Positions 35,119-44,833 of a stretch of 64,000 bases of DNA are shown here, piece by piece. The stretch spans positions 496,001 through 560,000 of the forward strand of contig NZ_CP059725.1 in NCBI RefSeq assembly GCF_014117425.1, in the 5' to 3' direction. The DNA comes from Bartonella sp. HY038. GTDB lineage: Bacteria > Pseudomonadota > Alphaproteobacteria > Rhizobiales > Rhizobiaceae. The notes below the pieces were generated by a model, which saw only the letters and a program-made list of their open reading frames with translations, ran no database searches and was not told the DNA's origin. The position numbers and the translations under genes were made by a program. The first letter of the stretch is position 1. The number at the start of each line of letters is the position of its first letter.

Positions 35119-35904
35119 TTAATCTTTCTTTTTGAAAGATACATCATAGCCAAAATATTGATTGGATAATTTGCTCACCGTGCCATCAGCAGTTAATTCG
35201 CTAATTGCTTTATCAACGCGAGCCTTTAATTCGCTATTGCCTTTTTTCATCGCAACGCCAATGCCTTGGCCAAATTCAGGATAATCAGCACCAGTAAGGA
35301 TTGGGCCAAAGCGTTCAATCTTATGATCGTCCTTCAATAAGCCTTCCCAAACAGTAATTTCAAGAAGAGCAGTATCAAGACGGCCAGCTAAAATGTCGTC
35401 CACGATTTGTTCATTGCGCTCATAAATACGCACATCGGCATCTTTAAAATGGGCTTTTACCACAAATTCATGGGTGGTGCCACTTTGTACGCCAATAACC
35501 TTATTTTCTAAAGCTTTTTCAAGCTCGGCAGTGGTTTTAACGCTTTTAAGCGGGCTATCAGCTAGGGCTGCAAATTGATAAGGTGATTCACCATAAGGAA
35601 TGGAGAAGTCGACATTCTTTGCCCGTTCTTCAGTGATGGAAATGCCAGAAAGCAACATGTCAAATTTACCAATTTGCAAGCTTGGCAATAAGCCATCATA
35701 GGCTTGGTTGGTCCATGTGCAGGTGGCATCAATCTTTTGGCAAATTGCATCGCCCAAATCGCGCTCAAAACCGGTAATTTCGCCACTTGGTGTGGTGAAA
35801 CCCCATGGTGGGAAATCGGCGCTTATACCAAGGCGCAGATTTTCAGCATTGGCATTACTGATAAAAAGCGCTGCTGCCATCGTGGCAATTGCAAATAATT
35901 TCAT
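35119..35904 (-). CDS. Polar amino-acid ABC transporter substrate-binding protein
   Basis: 261 residues. The signal peptide is 1-20 (MKLFAIATMAAALFISNANA). The mature part is a family-3 solute-binding protein: SADFPPWGFTTPSGEITGFE, GFERDLGDAICQK, and the ligand-site segments MLLSGISITEERAKNVDFS and GVQSGTTHEF are visible in order. The arginine in ITEERAK normally binds the ligand carboxylate. No permease or ATPase is adjacent, so it is an orphan binding protein serving a distant transporter. The start at 35904 follows AAGGAACG; a longer frame from 35931 lacks a ribosome site. Confidence 0.88.
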   Translation of the reverse strand: MKLFAIATMAAALFISNANAENLRLGISADFPPWGFTTPSGEITGFERDLGDAICQKIDATCTWTNQAYDGLLPSLQIGKFDMLLSGISITEERAKNVDFSIPYGESPYQFAALADSPLKSVKTTAELEKALENKVIGVQSGTTHEFVVKAHFKDADVRIYERNEQIVDDILAGRLDTALLEITVWEGLLKDDHKIERFGPILTGADYPEFGQGIGVAMKKGNSELKARVDKAISELTADGTVSKLSNQYFGYDVSFKKKD

Positions 35905-36250
35905 ACTCGTTCCTTTTAACCCAATATTCAACCCTTAGCCTAACATATGCCATAAACCGCGTTTGTTAAACCTGTTTTTTGTAAATTTTATTGGGGCTTT
36001 ATTGGAGTGGCTTTATTTTGTTAAATTTGAAAAATCGTCAAAAACAGCTACAAAATCCCGTCATGGGCGCTAACAGCTGTAAGATATTGCTAATAACCTA
36101 AATTTTAAAGCAAATGCTTTCAATCAATACTTGTTTGATTTGCCTTTTCAATGTTAAAGGCAATAGATATAAATTTATCAATTAACTCATGTATATACAT
36201 GTATATATGGGTTTTAAAGACAGTAAACGAAAAGACAAAGGCGAAAGCAA
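35905..36250. other. Intergenic region upstream of hisS
   Basis: Divergent promoter region. It holds a small hairpin (TTGCCTTT / AAAGGCAA, ~36139-36164) and an AT palindrome ATGTATATACAT (~36188-36200) close to the hisS start. No gene and no recognisable attenuator peptide. Confidence 0.45.
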
Positions 36251-37762
36251 ATGGCTAAAGACAAAGAAAAAACCAAGGCAAGACTACCGCGTGGATTTGT
36301 TGACCGCCATCCTGCCGAATTGCGTGCCGCCGAAGAAATGATGTCAACCATTCGTAGTGTTTATGAGCTTTATGGTTTTGAACCCGTTGAAACTCCGATT
36401 TTTGAATATACTGATGCTTTGGGCAAGTTTTTGCCTGATCAAGATCGCCCTAATGAAGGGGTATTTTCGCTACAAGATGATGATGAACAATGGTTATCGC
36501 TGCGTTATGATTTAACTGCGCCATTGGCGCGTTTTGTTGCTGAAAATTTTGAAACCTTGCCAAAGCCCTATCGCAGCTATCGCGCTGGTTGGGTGTTCCG
36601 CAATGAAAAGGCAGGCCCTGGTCGTTTCCGCCAATTTATGCAATTTGATGCCGACACGGTTGGCGCTGAAAATGTAACAGCAGACGCTGAAATTTGCATG
36701 ATGGCTGCCGACACATTGGAAAAGCTTGGCATTGCGCGCGGTGATTATGCAATCCGCGTTAATAACCGCAAAGTGCTTGATGGCGTTTTGGAATTGATTG
36801 GCCTTGGTGAGGCGCAAAATAGCGCTAAGCGCCTGACGGTTTTACGCTCAATTGATAAGCTTGATAAATTTGGCGAAGAGGGCGTACGCGCTTTGCTTGG
36901 TAAAGGACGCGCGGACGAAAGCGGCGATTTTACCAAAGGCGCAGAGCTTAGCGAAGACGCCATTGAAAAGGTCATTGCTTTTACGGCTGCTGGCGGAACA
37001 ACTGGCAGTGAAACAATTGCCAATTTGACAAAAGTGGTTGAAGGCAGTGAGCGCGGTCTTGAAGGCGTGCGCGAATTGCAAGACATGAACGTGCTATTTG
37101 ATGCAGCAGGCTATGAAGGGCGGGTTAAGATTGACCCTTCCGTGGTGCGCGGCCTTGAATATTATACTGGTCCAGTTTTTGAAGCCGAATTATTATTTGA
37201 TGTGGTTAATGAAGATGGCCAAAAGGTTGTTTTTGGCTCGGTAGGCGGCGGCGGTCGTTATGATGGTTTGGTGTCGCGCTTTCGTGGTCAGCCAGTGCCA
37301 GCCACCGGCTTTTCCATTGGTGTATCACGCCTTATGACTGCGCTTAAAAATCTAGGCAAGCTTGATCTTTCAACCAGCGTTGGTCCTGTTGTAGTATTGG
37401 TTATGGACCGCGACAGTGAAGCGCTGGTGCGTTATCAAAAAATGGTGGCTGATTTGCGCCTTGCCGGTATTCGCTCCGAGCTTTATGTCGGTGATACGGG
37501 CATGCGCTCGCAAATGAAATATGCGGATCGCCGTAACGCGCCTTGCGTTGTCATTCAAGGTTCTAACGAGCGCGAGGCAGGCACAGTTGAAATTAAGGAT
37601 CTATTGGAGGGGCTACGCCTATCGGCTGAGATTGCTGACAATGAAACATGGCGTCAAAGCCGCCCTGCGCAAGTAACCGTTGGTGAAGCCGATCTTGTGC
37701 AAGAGGTGCAAAAAATCCTTGCCGCCCAAGAAGAAGATAGAAAAGCGGCAAAGCCGCAATAA
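36251..37762 (+). CDS. hisS: Histidyl-tRNA synthetase
   Basis: 503 residues. It charges tRNA-His. Class II motifs are visible: motif 2 ([20 protein letters not shown], ~115-134), the HisRS signature [13 protein letters not shown] (~334-346) and motif 3 ([12 protein letters not shown]). The C-terminal anticodon-binding domain starts near 375. The RGLEYYTG histidine loop is intact. It is the first gene of hisS-hisZ-hisG, an alphaproteobacterial arrangement linking histidyl-tRNA charging with histidine synthesis. Confidence 0.95.
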   Translation: MAKDKEKTKARLPRGFVDRHPAELRAAEEMMSTIRSVYELYGFEPVETPIFEYTDALGKFLPDQDRPNEGVFSLQDDDEQWLSLRYDLTAPLARFVAENFETLPKPYRSYRAGWVFRNEKAGPGRFRQFMQFDADTVGAENVTADAEICMMAADTLEKLGIARGDYAIRVNNRKVLDGVLELIGLGEAQNSAKRLTVLRSIDKLDKFGEEGVRALLGKGRADESGDFTKGAELSEDAIEKVIAFTAAGGTTGSETIANLTKVVEGSERGLEGVRELQDMNVLFDAAGYEGRVKIDPSVVRGLEYYTGPVFEAELLFDVVNEDGQKVVFGSVGGGGRYDGLVSRFRGQPVPATGFSIGVSRLMTALKNLGKLDLSTSVGPVVVLVMDRDSEALVRYQKMVADLRLAGIRSELYVGDTGMRSQMKYADRRNAPCVVIQGSNEREAGTVEIKDLLEGLRLSAEIADNETWRQSRPAQVTVGEADLVQEVQKILAAQEEDRKAAKPQ

Positions 37763-37795
37763 AAGCGTAATAAGAATAGATCAATATTATTCTTT

Positions 37796-37830
37796 AACCT
37801 ATGAAGGCGGATTATTGGCTTTCATAGGTT
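37796..37830 (+). other. Hairpin in the hisS-hisZ intergenic region
   Basis: 13-bp stem AACCTATGAAGGC / GCTTTCATAGGTT (one G-U), no U-run. Could be an RNA processing or stability element between hisS and hisZ. Confidence 0.55.
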
Positions 37831-37860
37831 ACGTTACTAAGTATAAAGACAGGCAACATC

Positions 37861-38967
37861 ATGACAGCAGAAAGACCAACAAACGCGGCACGCGTCACCG
37901 CAGTTTTTAGCCAAATGGGGTTAGAACCTGTAAATGTGCCGATTTTACAACCTGCCGATCCTTTCCTTGATATTGTTGGTGAAGACTTGCGCCGCCGCAT
38001 TTTCATGACTGAAAATGAAAATGGTGACAGTCTTTGTTTGCGCCCTGAATTTACCATTCCTGTTTGTTTAAACCACATTGCTGAAAATCATGATACGCCG
38101 CGCCGCTATGCCTATATTGGCGAGGTGTTCCGCCAAAGACGGGTTGGCACCGGTAGCTTTGTGCAAGCAGGCATTGAAGATTTGGGCGAAACCAATGAAG
38201 CCGAGGCTGATGCGCGCTCTCTTCATGATGCATTTACACTGGTTGGTGACGTTTCATCGCTAACGATTGATAAGATTTTAATTGGCGATCAGGCACTTTT
38301 TGCCGCTGTTTTAAATGCGCTGGGCCTACCTCATGGTTGGCAAAAAAAGCTCATGCGTTGTTTTGGTAATGATCAGCTTTTGCAAGCACTGCTTGCGGAT
38401 TTTGCAAAACCCCGCGAGCCGCTAGAATTGCCCGCTCATATCGCACAAAAAATTGCAAATCATGATAAGGATGGTTTGCAAGACTTGCTTGAAGCGGAAA
38501 TGATTAGTGCTAATATTTCGCCGGCATTTTCGCGCAGCCCTAAAGAAATTGCCCAGCGATTAATTGAAAAGGCAGAGCTTGCAGAAGTGCAATTAGATCC
38601 AAAATCTATGGCGGCTTTGCAAGAATTTTTGAAGTTTGATGTCGCGCTTGATAAAGCGGTTGATATTTTAAATTGCTTTGCCAAAACAAACCATTTGCAG
38701 CTTGATGATGTAATTGAGCGTTTTTCTGCCCGCAGCAAAGCGATTGTAAAAGCAGGGTTTGATCTTGATAAATTACATTATGATGCCGCTTTTGGCCGTC
38801 CGCTTGATTATTATACCAGCCTTGTTTATGAAATCCGCTCGCAAAATGGCGAGGTGATGATTGGCGGTGGGCGCTATGATAGTCTTTTAACCATGCTTGG
38901 TGCAAAAAAGCCTATACCTGCCGTTGGTTTTTCCATGTGGCTTGATCGGGTAGGGGGAGATTTATAA
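37861..38967 (+). CDS. hisZ: ATP phosphoribosyltransferase regulatory subunit HisZ
   Basis: 368 residues, a catalytically dead class II synthetase paralogue. [35 protein letters not shown] and GGGRYDSLL are the HisRS-like motifs retained without an anticodon-binding domain. HisZ binds short-form HisG to make the active, histidine-inhibited hetero-octamer. It ends 1 bp before hisG. The start follows ACAGGCAACATC, with no strong Shine-Dalgarno. Confidence 0.93.
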   Translation: MTAERPTNAARVTAVFSQMGLEPVNVPILQPADPFLDIVGEDLRRRIFMTENENGDSLCLRPEFTIPVCLNHIAENHDTPRRYAYIGEVFRQRRVGTGSFVQAGIEDLGETNEAEADARSLHDAFTLVGDVSSLTIDKILIGDQALFAAVLNALGLPHGWQKKLMRCFGNDQLLQALLADFAKPREPLELPAHIAQKIANHDKDGLQDLLEAEMISANISPAFSRSPKEIAQRLIEKAELAEVQLDPKSMAALQEFLKFDVALDKAVDILNCFAKTNHLQLDDVIERFSARSKAIVKAGFDLDKLHYDAAFGRPLDYYTSLVYEIRSQNGEVMIGGGRYDSLLTMLGAKKPIPAVGFSMWLDRVGGDL

Positions 38968-38968
38968 A

Positions 38969-39658
38969 ATGGCAATTACTTTAGCACTTCCCTCCAAGGG
39001 CAGATTAAAAGAAAAGTCGTTGGAATTATTAAAAAAGGCAGGGTACGAGGTGGTCTTGCCTGAAGATGACCGCAGCTACCGCGCCCATATTGCCAATGCA
39101 CCAAAAATAGATTTGCAATTCTTGTCAGCCTCTGAAATTGCCCGCGAGCTTGGCTATGGCCGGGTTGATCTTGGTGTTACTGGTGAAGATTTAATCCGTG
39201 AAACCCTTGCCCATGCTGACGAGCGGGTTAAGGTGGAATTGCCCTTGGGCTTTGGCCATGCGGATGTGGTGGTGGCTGTGCCGCAGGTTTGGCATGATGT
39301 ATCAACTATGGCTGATCTTGATGATGTGGCGGCAGATTTTCGTCAGCGTCATGGCCGCCGTTTGCGCATTGCCACAAAATATTGGCGTTTGACGCAAAAA
39401 TTCTTTTCGCAAATGCATGGCATTCAAGTCTATCGCATTGTTGAAAGCTTGGGGGCAACAGAGGGCGCGCCTGCCGCTGGCTCTGCCGATATGATTGTTG
39501 ACATCACCTCAACCGGGGCAACTTTAACCGCCAATCAGTTAAAAGTGCTTGATGATGGGGTGATTTTGAAATCAGAGGCTTGCCTTATTGCATCAAAGCA
39601 AACCAAAGAAAAAGCTCTAAGTGATGAGGTTATAAGCCGCATGAAGGCTATTATTTAA
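38969..39658 (+). CDS. hisG: ATP phosphoribosyltransferase HisG (short form)
   Basis: 229 residues, lacking the C-terminal regulatory domain, so it depends on HisZ. It catalyses the first step of histidine synthesis, PRPP plus ATP. It starts [15 protein letters not shown] and has the PRPP-loop region [20 protein letters not shown] near 168-187. Ribosome site GGGGGAG lies in the hisZ end. The transcript ends at the 39698-39733 hairpin. Confidence 0.95.
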   Translation: MAITLALPSKGRLKEKSLELLKKAGYEVVLPEDDRSYRAHIANAPKIDLQFLSASEIARELGYGRVDLGVTGEDLIRETLAHADERVKVELPLGFGHADVVVAVPQVWHDVSTMADLDDVAADFRQRHGRRLRIATKYWRLTQKFFSQMHGIQVYRIVESLGATEGAPAAGSADMIVDITSTGATLTANQLKVLDDGVILKSEACLIASKQTKEKALSDEVISRMKAII

Positions 39659-39697
39659 TTTAACTATGGCAAGATTATCGCGTGTTTTTATAAAATA

Positions 39698-39733
39698 TTA
39701 AGGGCTTTATTTCACTTTGAATAAAGCCCTTAA
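39698..39733. terminator. Bidirectional terminator hisG / LprI-like gene
   Basis: 13-bp stem TAAGGGCTTTATT / AATAAAGCCCTTA between convergent genes. Confidence 0.88.
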
Positions 39734-39762
39734 TAGTTGGCTATTGAATAGTTGGCTATTGT
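39733..39762. repeat. Stop-codon-spanning 15-bp tandem duplication
   Basis: ATAGTTGGCTATTGA then ATAGTTGGCTATTGT. The second unit contains the stop (39756-39758) of the minus-strand LprI-like gene. Confidence 0.8.
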
Positions 39763-41468
39763 TTTACCAAATTGCTATTATAAAGTTGTGGCCAATCCTC
39801 TTGCTGAACGAGCGCGCAAAAAGGCATGGCACGAGCAGTGCTTAACTGCCAAACCTTGCCATTATAGACAAAACCAAAATCGCGGCCGCAATCATTATTG
39901 GAACTAAAACGAATGGTTGAACGCAATTCAAGTCCAGCATTATTTGCGGCTAAATTATATAGCCAATTTTCTTGAGATAAATTCGCTTTGCCATCAAATT
40001 GAGCCGCTATCATACCTTGTGGGTTTTGTTTTTGTAAGCGATAATTATCTGTATATCTATTTGTATAATCATCACAAACTGCAATGAAGTGTTCACCATT
40101 GTTTAGCTTAATATTTAAGTCTATTGGTTTATCACTTTGGCAATTCGAACTATCTTCACCATGTAGCGCAATTGGCGTATTAAGGGTAAAAGCGAGAGCC
40201 GAAATTTTCGGCAAAGGCGAAATTTTATTGCCAAAAAGCGCATTAGCATTATCTTTTTGAGTGTTATAAAAATTTGCAAATTCTTTAAGGGAAATATTAG
40301 CGCGAGGTAGGTCTTCAACATCAACACCAAAGGTTAATTCTTTTTCGGTTAAAAGTGCCTTCATAAAATTTGCGCTGTCTTTATCGCCAATATGAGCCGC
40401 AAAAATGACGGGTTGAGGGGCGCTATCATTAATAAGCCCAAATTTAAGATTTTTCTTGGAAAAATGATAGATAAATTCACCGCTTGTAATATGTTGATCA
40501 TTGCTTGCCACAATGAAGCGTATAAGAGGTGGTTTCGTGCTGTTATATTGCCAATGGATTGCGATATATTGGCCTTTATCATATATAGTATCAATATTAG
40601 GGTAGCCAATTGCGGTGCAGCTAAAACCTTGGTCGCAACCAAAAAGCCAATCACCCTTGTGCGATATTTTACCAATATTGGCAAAATCTGATAATGCGCT
40701 GGTTGTGGCTGTATCATTCCCAAAGGCTAGTTGTTGAATGCGGTGGTCAATAATTGCACTTTGGCAGCTTTGATATTGGAAATTATTATTGGCATTTTCA
40801 TCAAGATATTGGGTAAAGAGGCAAGCCTTATCCAAAAAACTTTTAAAATTATTTTTATCACGTAATGCATCTTTTTCAAAATTGATGCCATAATCCTTTT
40901 CAAGCTCAGCAATTTCTTGAGCGCTGTTTTCTTGATCCGGATCACTTTGATTGAAACTTTTTTGATTTGGCGTCTCAAAATAATCAAGAATAGATTTTTC
41001 CGTTTTAATATCGATAAAATCACGTTCAACCTGTTGATCAAAGCCACATTTTTCTTGATAACAATAATGGTTGCGCAGTTCGTCAATACGGTTAGCAAGT
41101 AAGCTATTATTACAGTTGGGAGCACTGAGCACTTGTCCATCGCGGCCCCAATAACCGCTTTCATAAACTGCACAAACATTTTGGCGATAGTTTAACCATG
41201 CCCGTTGCTCTGCAATTAAGCTTTTGCGAATGCCTTCAGCTTTGGGGTGGCCGTCATAACTTGCTAAAACAATTTTCCAAACCGCATTTAATTGGTTATC
41301 AAGCCGTTTCCAGTTTTCACTACCGCATGCAGTCCAATCTGAATTAGTACCAAATGGATTTTCTGCCATACATTGATCATAAAGTGGATCAGCTTTAAGT
41401 GTTGGGATTATTGTGAAGTAAAATAGTACTATAAAAATAAAGGAAAAAAATAACCGCATATTATTCAT
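39756..41468 (-). CDS. Secreted protein with N-terminal LprI/DUF1311 domain and long unknown C-terminus
   Basis: 570 residues. The signal peptide is ~1-26 (ending TLKADP). A DUF1311/LprI domain (~27-135) follows, with the characteristic WTACGSENWKRLDNQLNAVW and LIAEQRAWLNYRQNVCAVY segments. LprI-type domains inhibit lysozyme in Mycobacterium and related proteins. The remaining ~430 residues, rich in Asn, Asp and Phe with several cysteines, match nothing I know. It is much longer than ordinary LprI proteins (~100-200). Its stop codon lies in a 15-bp tandem duplication, and a MITE copy sits 67 bp upstream of its start. Confidence 0.8.
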   Translation of the reverse strand: MNNMRLFFSFIFIVLFYFTIIPTLKADPLYDQCMAENPFGTNSDWTACGSENWKRLDNQLNAVWKIVLASYDGHPKAEGIRKSLIAEQRAWLNYRQNVCAVYESGYWGRDGQVLSAPNCNNSLLANRIDELRNHYCYQEKCGFDQQVERDFIDIKTEKSILDYFETPNQKSFNQSDPDQENSAQEIAELEKDYGINFEKDALRDKNNFKSFLDKACLFTQYLDENANNNFQYQSCQSAIIDHRIQQLAFGNDTATTSALSDFANIGKISHKGDWLFGCDQGFSCTAIGYPNIDTIYDKGQYIAIHWQYNSTKPPLIRFIVASNDQHITSGEFIYHFSKKNLKFGLINDSAPQPVIFAAHIGDKDSANFMKALLTEKELTFGVDVEDLPRANISLKEFANFYNTQKDNANALFGNKISPLPKISALAFTLNTPIALHGEDSSNCQSDKPIDLNIKLNNGEHFIAVCDDYTNRYTDNYRLQKQNPQGMIAAQFDGKANLSQENWLYNLAANNAGLELRSTIRFSSNNDCGRDFGFVYNGKVWQLSTARAMPFCALVQQEDWPQLYNSNLVKQ

Positions 41469-42076
41469 GGCCCCACACCTTGCCGAAAATTTATTAGTGA
41501 CTATAATATTTTTAAAACATTATTTAAAGTACTTAGGGTCAGGACCTATTAATTTAAATGAAATGGCACAATAAACAGCAAAAATATACAAGGAGGAAAG
41601 CGAAAAGTGGGTGGTATACCCAGTTAAGCTTTACGACGCAGTAGATTGCAGCTGTTTTTGTGTCCTTTCAGGATATGGGAAATTTTTGCGATAACTTTGT
41701 CGAAGCCCCTTGAAAATATTTATATTTCCTGCGTTTCTTCTCCTTGTTCTCACAAAAATTCCCTCATACCATTTTGTTCAAATTAATAGGTCCTGACCCT
41801 AACTATCTAAAAGTAATTTATTTATGGGTTGTTATAAATATAATTGCTTAAACATCTTAGCCGGTGATTTAAAGGAATGTTTCGTGCGTCATTTGCAAGT
41901 TTGATAATGGTTACCTATATAGCAAATATTTAAAGCAATGAAAAACCGCAATGGTTCTTAAAAAAGCTGTTTTTTGTTTGGCTTATGCTCTAAAACAGGA
42001 TAAGGTTGACCAAATCTTATCCTTGTTGTGTAAGAATAGTTCATTTAGATTTTAAGGCAGGAGACTGACGAAAACA
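41469..42076. other. Intergenic region containing MITE copy 2
   Basis: 608 bp between two divergent genes. 41536-41799 is the MITE-like element. The rest is AT-rich promoter DNA without genes. Confidence 0.6.
41536..41799 (-). mobile_element. MITE-like element, copy 2 (264 bp)
   Basis: Inverted relative to copy 1 and exactly the same length. Ends GGGTCAGGACCTATT and AATAGGTCCTGACCC, flanked by TA (41534-41535 and 41800-41801). The fourth base of the terminal repeat is T at both ends here and G at both ends in copy 1. Most of the interior is conserved between copies. Confidence 0.75.
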
Positions 42077-42766
42077 ATGGAATTTGATGTTGTACTCGTA
42101 GTATTTTTCGTATTGGCAGTTGTCATATTTTTGCAATTGCGCAGTGCGCTTGGTAAGCGTACCGGTAATGAAAGACCTCCCTTTGATCCGATGAAACGTA
42201 CACCAGCAAGCAGCCCAGCGCGCGGTGATGATAATGTCGTACCAATGGCGAAAAAACAAAATCGCCGGAGCGATGATTTTTCTGATATTGATGCAGTTGC
42301 CCCGCAATCAAGCCGTTTAAATGAAGGATTGCGCGCTATTCGTGCCGCCGATGGCTCATTTTCACCGCAAAGCTTTAGCGATGGTTCGCGCATGGCCTAT
42401 GAAATGGTGATGACTGCCTTTGCTAATGGCGATACCAACACTTTGAAGACGCTTTTAGCAAAAGATGTTTTTGATGGTTTTAATACCGCAATTAGCGAGC
42501 GTGAAGCAAATGGCGAAAAGGTTAAATTTTCGTTTGTTGGTATTGATAAGGCGGATATTGTTGCTGCCGATTTGAATAACGGCGTTGCAGAAATTACGGT
42601 GCGTATTGCAAGTGAAGTGATCTCTGCTACCTATGATAAAATTGAAAATTTGGTTGAAGGTGATCCGCAAGAAGTAACTCAATTGCATGATTTGTGGACC
42701 TTTGCCCGTGATCCACGCTCGCGTGATCCCAACTGGCAAGTGATTGCCACCGATGAGGATGCGTAA
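42077..42766 (+). CDS. Tim44/TimA-family membrane-anchored protein
   Basis: 229 residues. One N-terminal membrane helix (~4-21), a disordered charged linker (~25-75) and a C-terminal Tim44-like domain (~85-225; FSDGSRMAYEMVMTAFANGDTNTLKTLLAKD region, and the closing LWTFARDPRSRDPNWQVI). Tim44-like proteins in alphaproteobacteria are inner-membrane proteins related to the mitochondrial import factor; the bacterial role is unsettled. The start follows AAGGCAGGAGAC. In relatives mltA usually follows; here a terminator and then smr follow. Confidence 0.9.
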   Translation: MEFDVVLVVFFVLAVVIFLQLRSALGKRTGNERPPFDPMKRTPASSPARGDDNVVPMAKKQNRRSDDFSDIDAVAPQSSRLNEGLRAIRAADGSFSPQSFSDGSRMAYEMVMTAFANGDTNTLKTLLAKDVFDGFNTAISEREANGEKVKFSFVGIDKADIVAADLNNGVAEITVRIASEVISATYDKIENLVEGDPQEVTQLHDLWTFARDPRSRDPNWQVIATDEDA

Positions 42767-42785
42767 GGATTATTCCTTGGATTTT

Positions 42786-42810
42786 AAAAGCCGCTTTTAG
42801 CGGCTTTTTT
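42786..42810 (+). terminator. Terminator after the Tim44-like gene
   Basis: AAAGCCGCT TTT AGCGGCTTT followed by TTT. Confidence 0.88.
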
Positions 42811-42937
42811 ATTGAAAAATAAAATCTGTTTTTTTAAATGACAAAATTAATCAAAAAAATGAAATTTTAAAAATTGGTCTATTCGCTCGATAGGTGAATA
42901 TGCTATATAGCACAAAATTAGAAATATTGGTTTTAAA

Positions 42938-43552
42938 ATGCAAAGCGATTTCGGCAAGAAACAACAAAAAAATACAAGTGGCAAAAGCCGCTTTAATGTT
43001 TTGCGCCCTGAAGACAAAGCTTTGTGGGATGCGGTGGCAAAATCCATTCGTCCCTTGCGCATGAGTACCGCTATTGCTCAAGCTGATAGCGATCCGGCTG
43101 AATTTAAAACCATGCTGGCTAGCGGTGATATTGCACCTTTGGATAAAAACAAAGCCAAACGGGCGCAAGCAGATAATTATTCGCCAAAATCTAGCCGAAG
43201 AAATAATGATGGTGGATTAATCAACCCGATTGACCGCAAAACCCACCGTAAAATCGCTAAAGGCAGGCTAGATATTGATGGCCGCATTGATTTGCATGGT
43301 CTTACGCAAAGTGAAGCTCACACGCTGCTCTTGCGGTTTTTACAATCGGCACAATTTCGTGGCTTTCGTCACGTTTTAATCATCACCGGCAAGGGTAAGT
43401 CGTTGCAAAGTGATGGCATTTTGCGCCAACTTGTTCCCCATTGGTTGTCAACCCCAGCTTTTCGCATCTATATTAGCGCTATTAATGATGCGGCGCGTCA
43501 TCATGGTGGCGATGGTGCAATCTATCTAAAATTGCGCAAATTATCAGCATAA
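42938..43552 (+). CDS. Smr/MutS2-domain protein
   Basis: 204 residues. A basic, disordered N-terminal ~105 residues precedes a C-terminal Smr domain (~112-200) with the two signatures IDLHGLTQSEAHTLLLRFL and VLIITGKGK. Smr domains have nuclease activity on branched DNA or structured RNA. Conserved next to the XRE gene in Hyphomicrobiales; 17 bp separate them, so they are one operon. Confidence 0.9.
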   Translation: MQSDFGKKQQKNTSGKSRFNVLRPEDKALWDAVAKSIRPLRMSTAIAQADSDPAEFKTMLASGDIAPLDKNKAKRAQADNYSPKSSRRNNDGGLINPIDRKTHRKIAKGRLDIDGRIDLHGLTQSEAHTLLLRFLQSAQFRGFRHVLIITGKGKSLQSDGILRQLVPHWLSTPAFRIYISAINDAARHHGGDGAIYLKLRKLSA

Positions 43553-43569
43553 TCAACAGGCAGTAATCA

Positions 43570-43941
43570 ATGACCCCTTTTGGTTTGAAAATGCAAAGCT
43601 TGCGGCGCAAAAAGGGCGTAAGCCAAAAGGAAATGGCTAAGGCGCTTGATGTTTCAGCCGCCTATCTGTCCGCCCTTGAACATGGGCGCAAAGGTGCGCC
43701 GCCTTTTGCTTTTGTGCAGCGGATTATCGCTTATTTTAATATTATTTGGGATGAGGCGGATGAAGTATTAAAATTAGCCGATTTTTCCCATCCGCGTATT
43801 ATTATTGATACTAAGGGATTATCGGCAGAAGCTACCCATTTTGCTAATCGCCTTGCTAAGGATTTGGCAAAAATTGATAATGCTGACAAATTATTATTAA
43901 TGCAAAAATGTCTTGATGATTTACTTGCCGATTTATCTTAA
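43570..43941 (+). CDS. XRE-family helix-turn-helix protein
   Basis: 123 residues. The HTH at ~8-62 (KKGVSQKEMAKALDVSAAYLSALE) is followed by a short helical C-terminal part. A conserved chromosomal companion of the Smr gene, not a phage repressor: it lacks an S24 domain. Its targets are unknown. It is convergent with trpA, with a shared terminator between them. Confidence 0.88.
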   Translation: MTPFGLKMQSLRRKKGVSQKEMAKALDVSAAYLSALEHGRKGAPPFAFVQRIIAYFNIIWDEADEVLKLADFSHPRIIIDTKGLSAEATHFANRLAKDLAKIDNADKLLLMQKCLDDLLADLS

Positions 43942-43962
43942 AATTAGCCGATATATCGTTAG

Positions 43963-43997
43963 ATTGTGAGGCATTAATTAAACACCTCACAATTTTA
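43963..43997. terminator. Bidirectional terminator XRE gene / trpA
   Basis: ATTGTGAGG / CCTCACAAT stem, 13-base loop, TTTTAAG on the plus side. Confidence 0.75.
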
Positions 43998-44002
43998 AGT
44001 TT

Positions 44003-44812
44003 TTAAAGACCGCTTGCTAACTCTTTGACCAAACGGCTTGTCGCTGCAACAATATCGGCTTTAACCGCGCCATTGTCATCAAGGCTTTGTGCGACCGCAT
44101 TAACAATCGCTGAGCCCACCACAACGCCATCGGCAAGCTTCGCAATATTGGCAGCTTGTTCTGCGGTTTTAATCCCAAAGCCAACCACGACTGGTAAATC
44201 TGTATGCTGCTTAATGCGCGCAACAGCATCGCCAATTTGCTCAATTTGCGGCAAGGCTTGGCCGGTAATACCCGTCATTGACACATAATAAACAAAGCCA
44301 GAGGTATTTTGTAAAACCTTTGGTAAGCGCTTGTCATCGGTTGTTGGGGTTGCAAGACGAATGAAATTAATGCCAGCTTTTAAGGCAGGCAAACAAAGCT
44401 CATTATCCATTTCAGGGGGGAGATCGACCACCAATAAGCCATCAAGTCCTGCTTCTTTGGCATCTTTCAAAAAGCGATCGACACCATAAATATAGATTGG
44501 ATTATAATAGCCCATCATTAAAATTGGCGTAACATTATCATGGATGCGAAAATCCCTAATCAATTGCAAGGTTTTTGCAAGAGTTTGGCCATTTTTTAGT
44601 GCCCTTTGGCCGGCAAGCTGAATGGTTGGGCCATCGGCCATTGGGTCTGAAAAAGGCATGCCAAGTTCAATAATATCAGCACCAGATTTTGGCAAATCCA
44701 ACATAATCTTTAAGGATTCATCATAATTAGGATCGCCAGCCATAATATAAGTGGCAAGAGCACTGCGACCTTCAGCTTTTAAGGCCGCAAATTTATCATC
44801 AATACGCGTCAT
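44003..44812 (-). CDS. trpA: Tryptophan synthase alpha subunit
   Basis: 269 residues. It cleaves indole-3-glycerol phosphate to indole and glyceraldehyde-3-phosphate and channels indole to TrpB. The catalytic E49 ([11 protein letters not shown]) and D60 (MADGP) are present, as is the phosphate-binding [12 protein letters not shown] region near 213-224. It is 21 bp after trpB; accD, which usually follows in relatives, is not here. Confidence 0.96.
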   Translation of the reverse strand: MTRIDDKFAALKAEGRSALATYIMAGDPNYDESLKIMLDLPKSGADIIELGMPFSDPMADGPTIQLAGQRALKNGQTLAKTLQLIRDFRIHDNVTPILMMGYYNPIYIYGVDRFLKDAKEAGLDGLLVVDLPPEMDNELCLPALKAGINFIRLATPTTDDKRLPKVLQNTSGFVYYVSMTGITGQALPQIEQIGDAVARIKQHTDLPVVVGFGIKTAEQAANIAKLADGVVVGSAIVNAVAQSLDDNGAVKADIVAATSRLVKELASGL

Positions 44813-44833
44813 AGTTAAAATCCTTAAAAAGCG

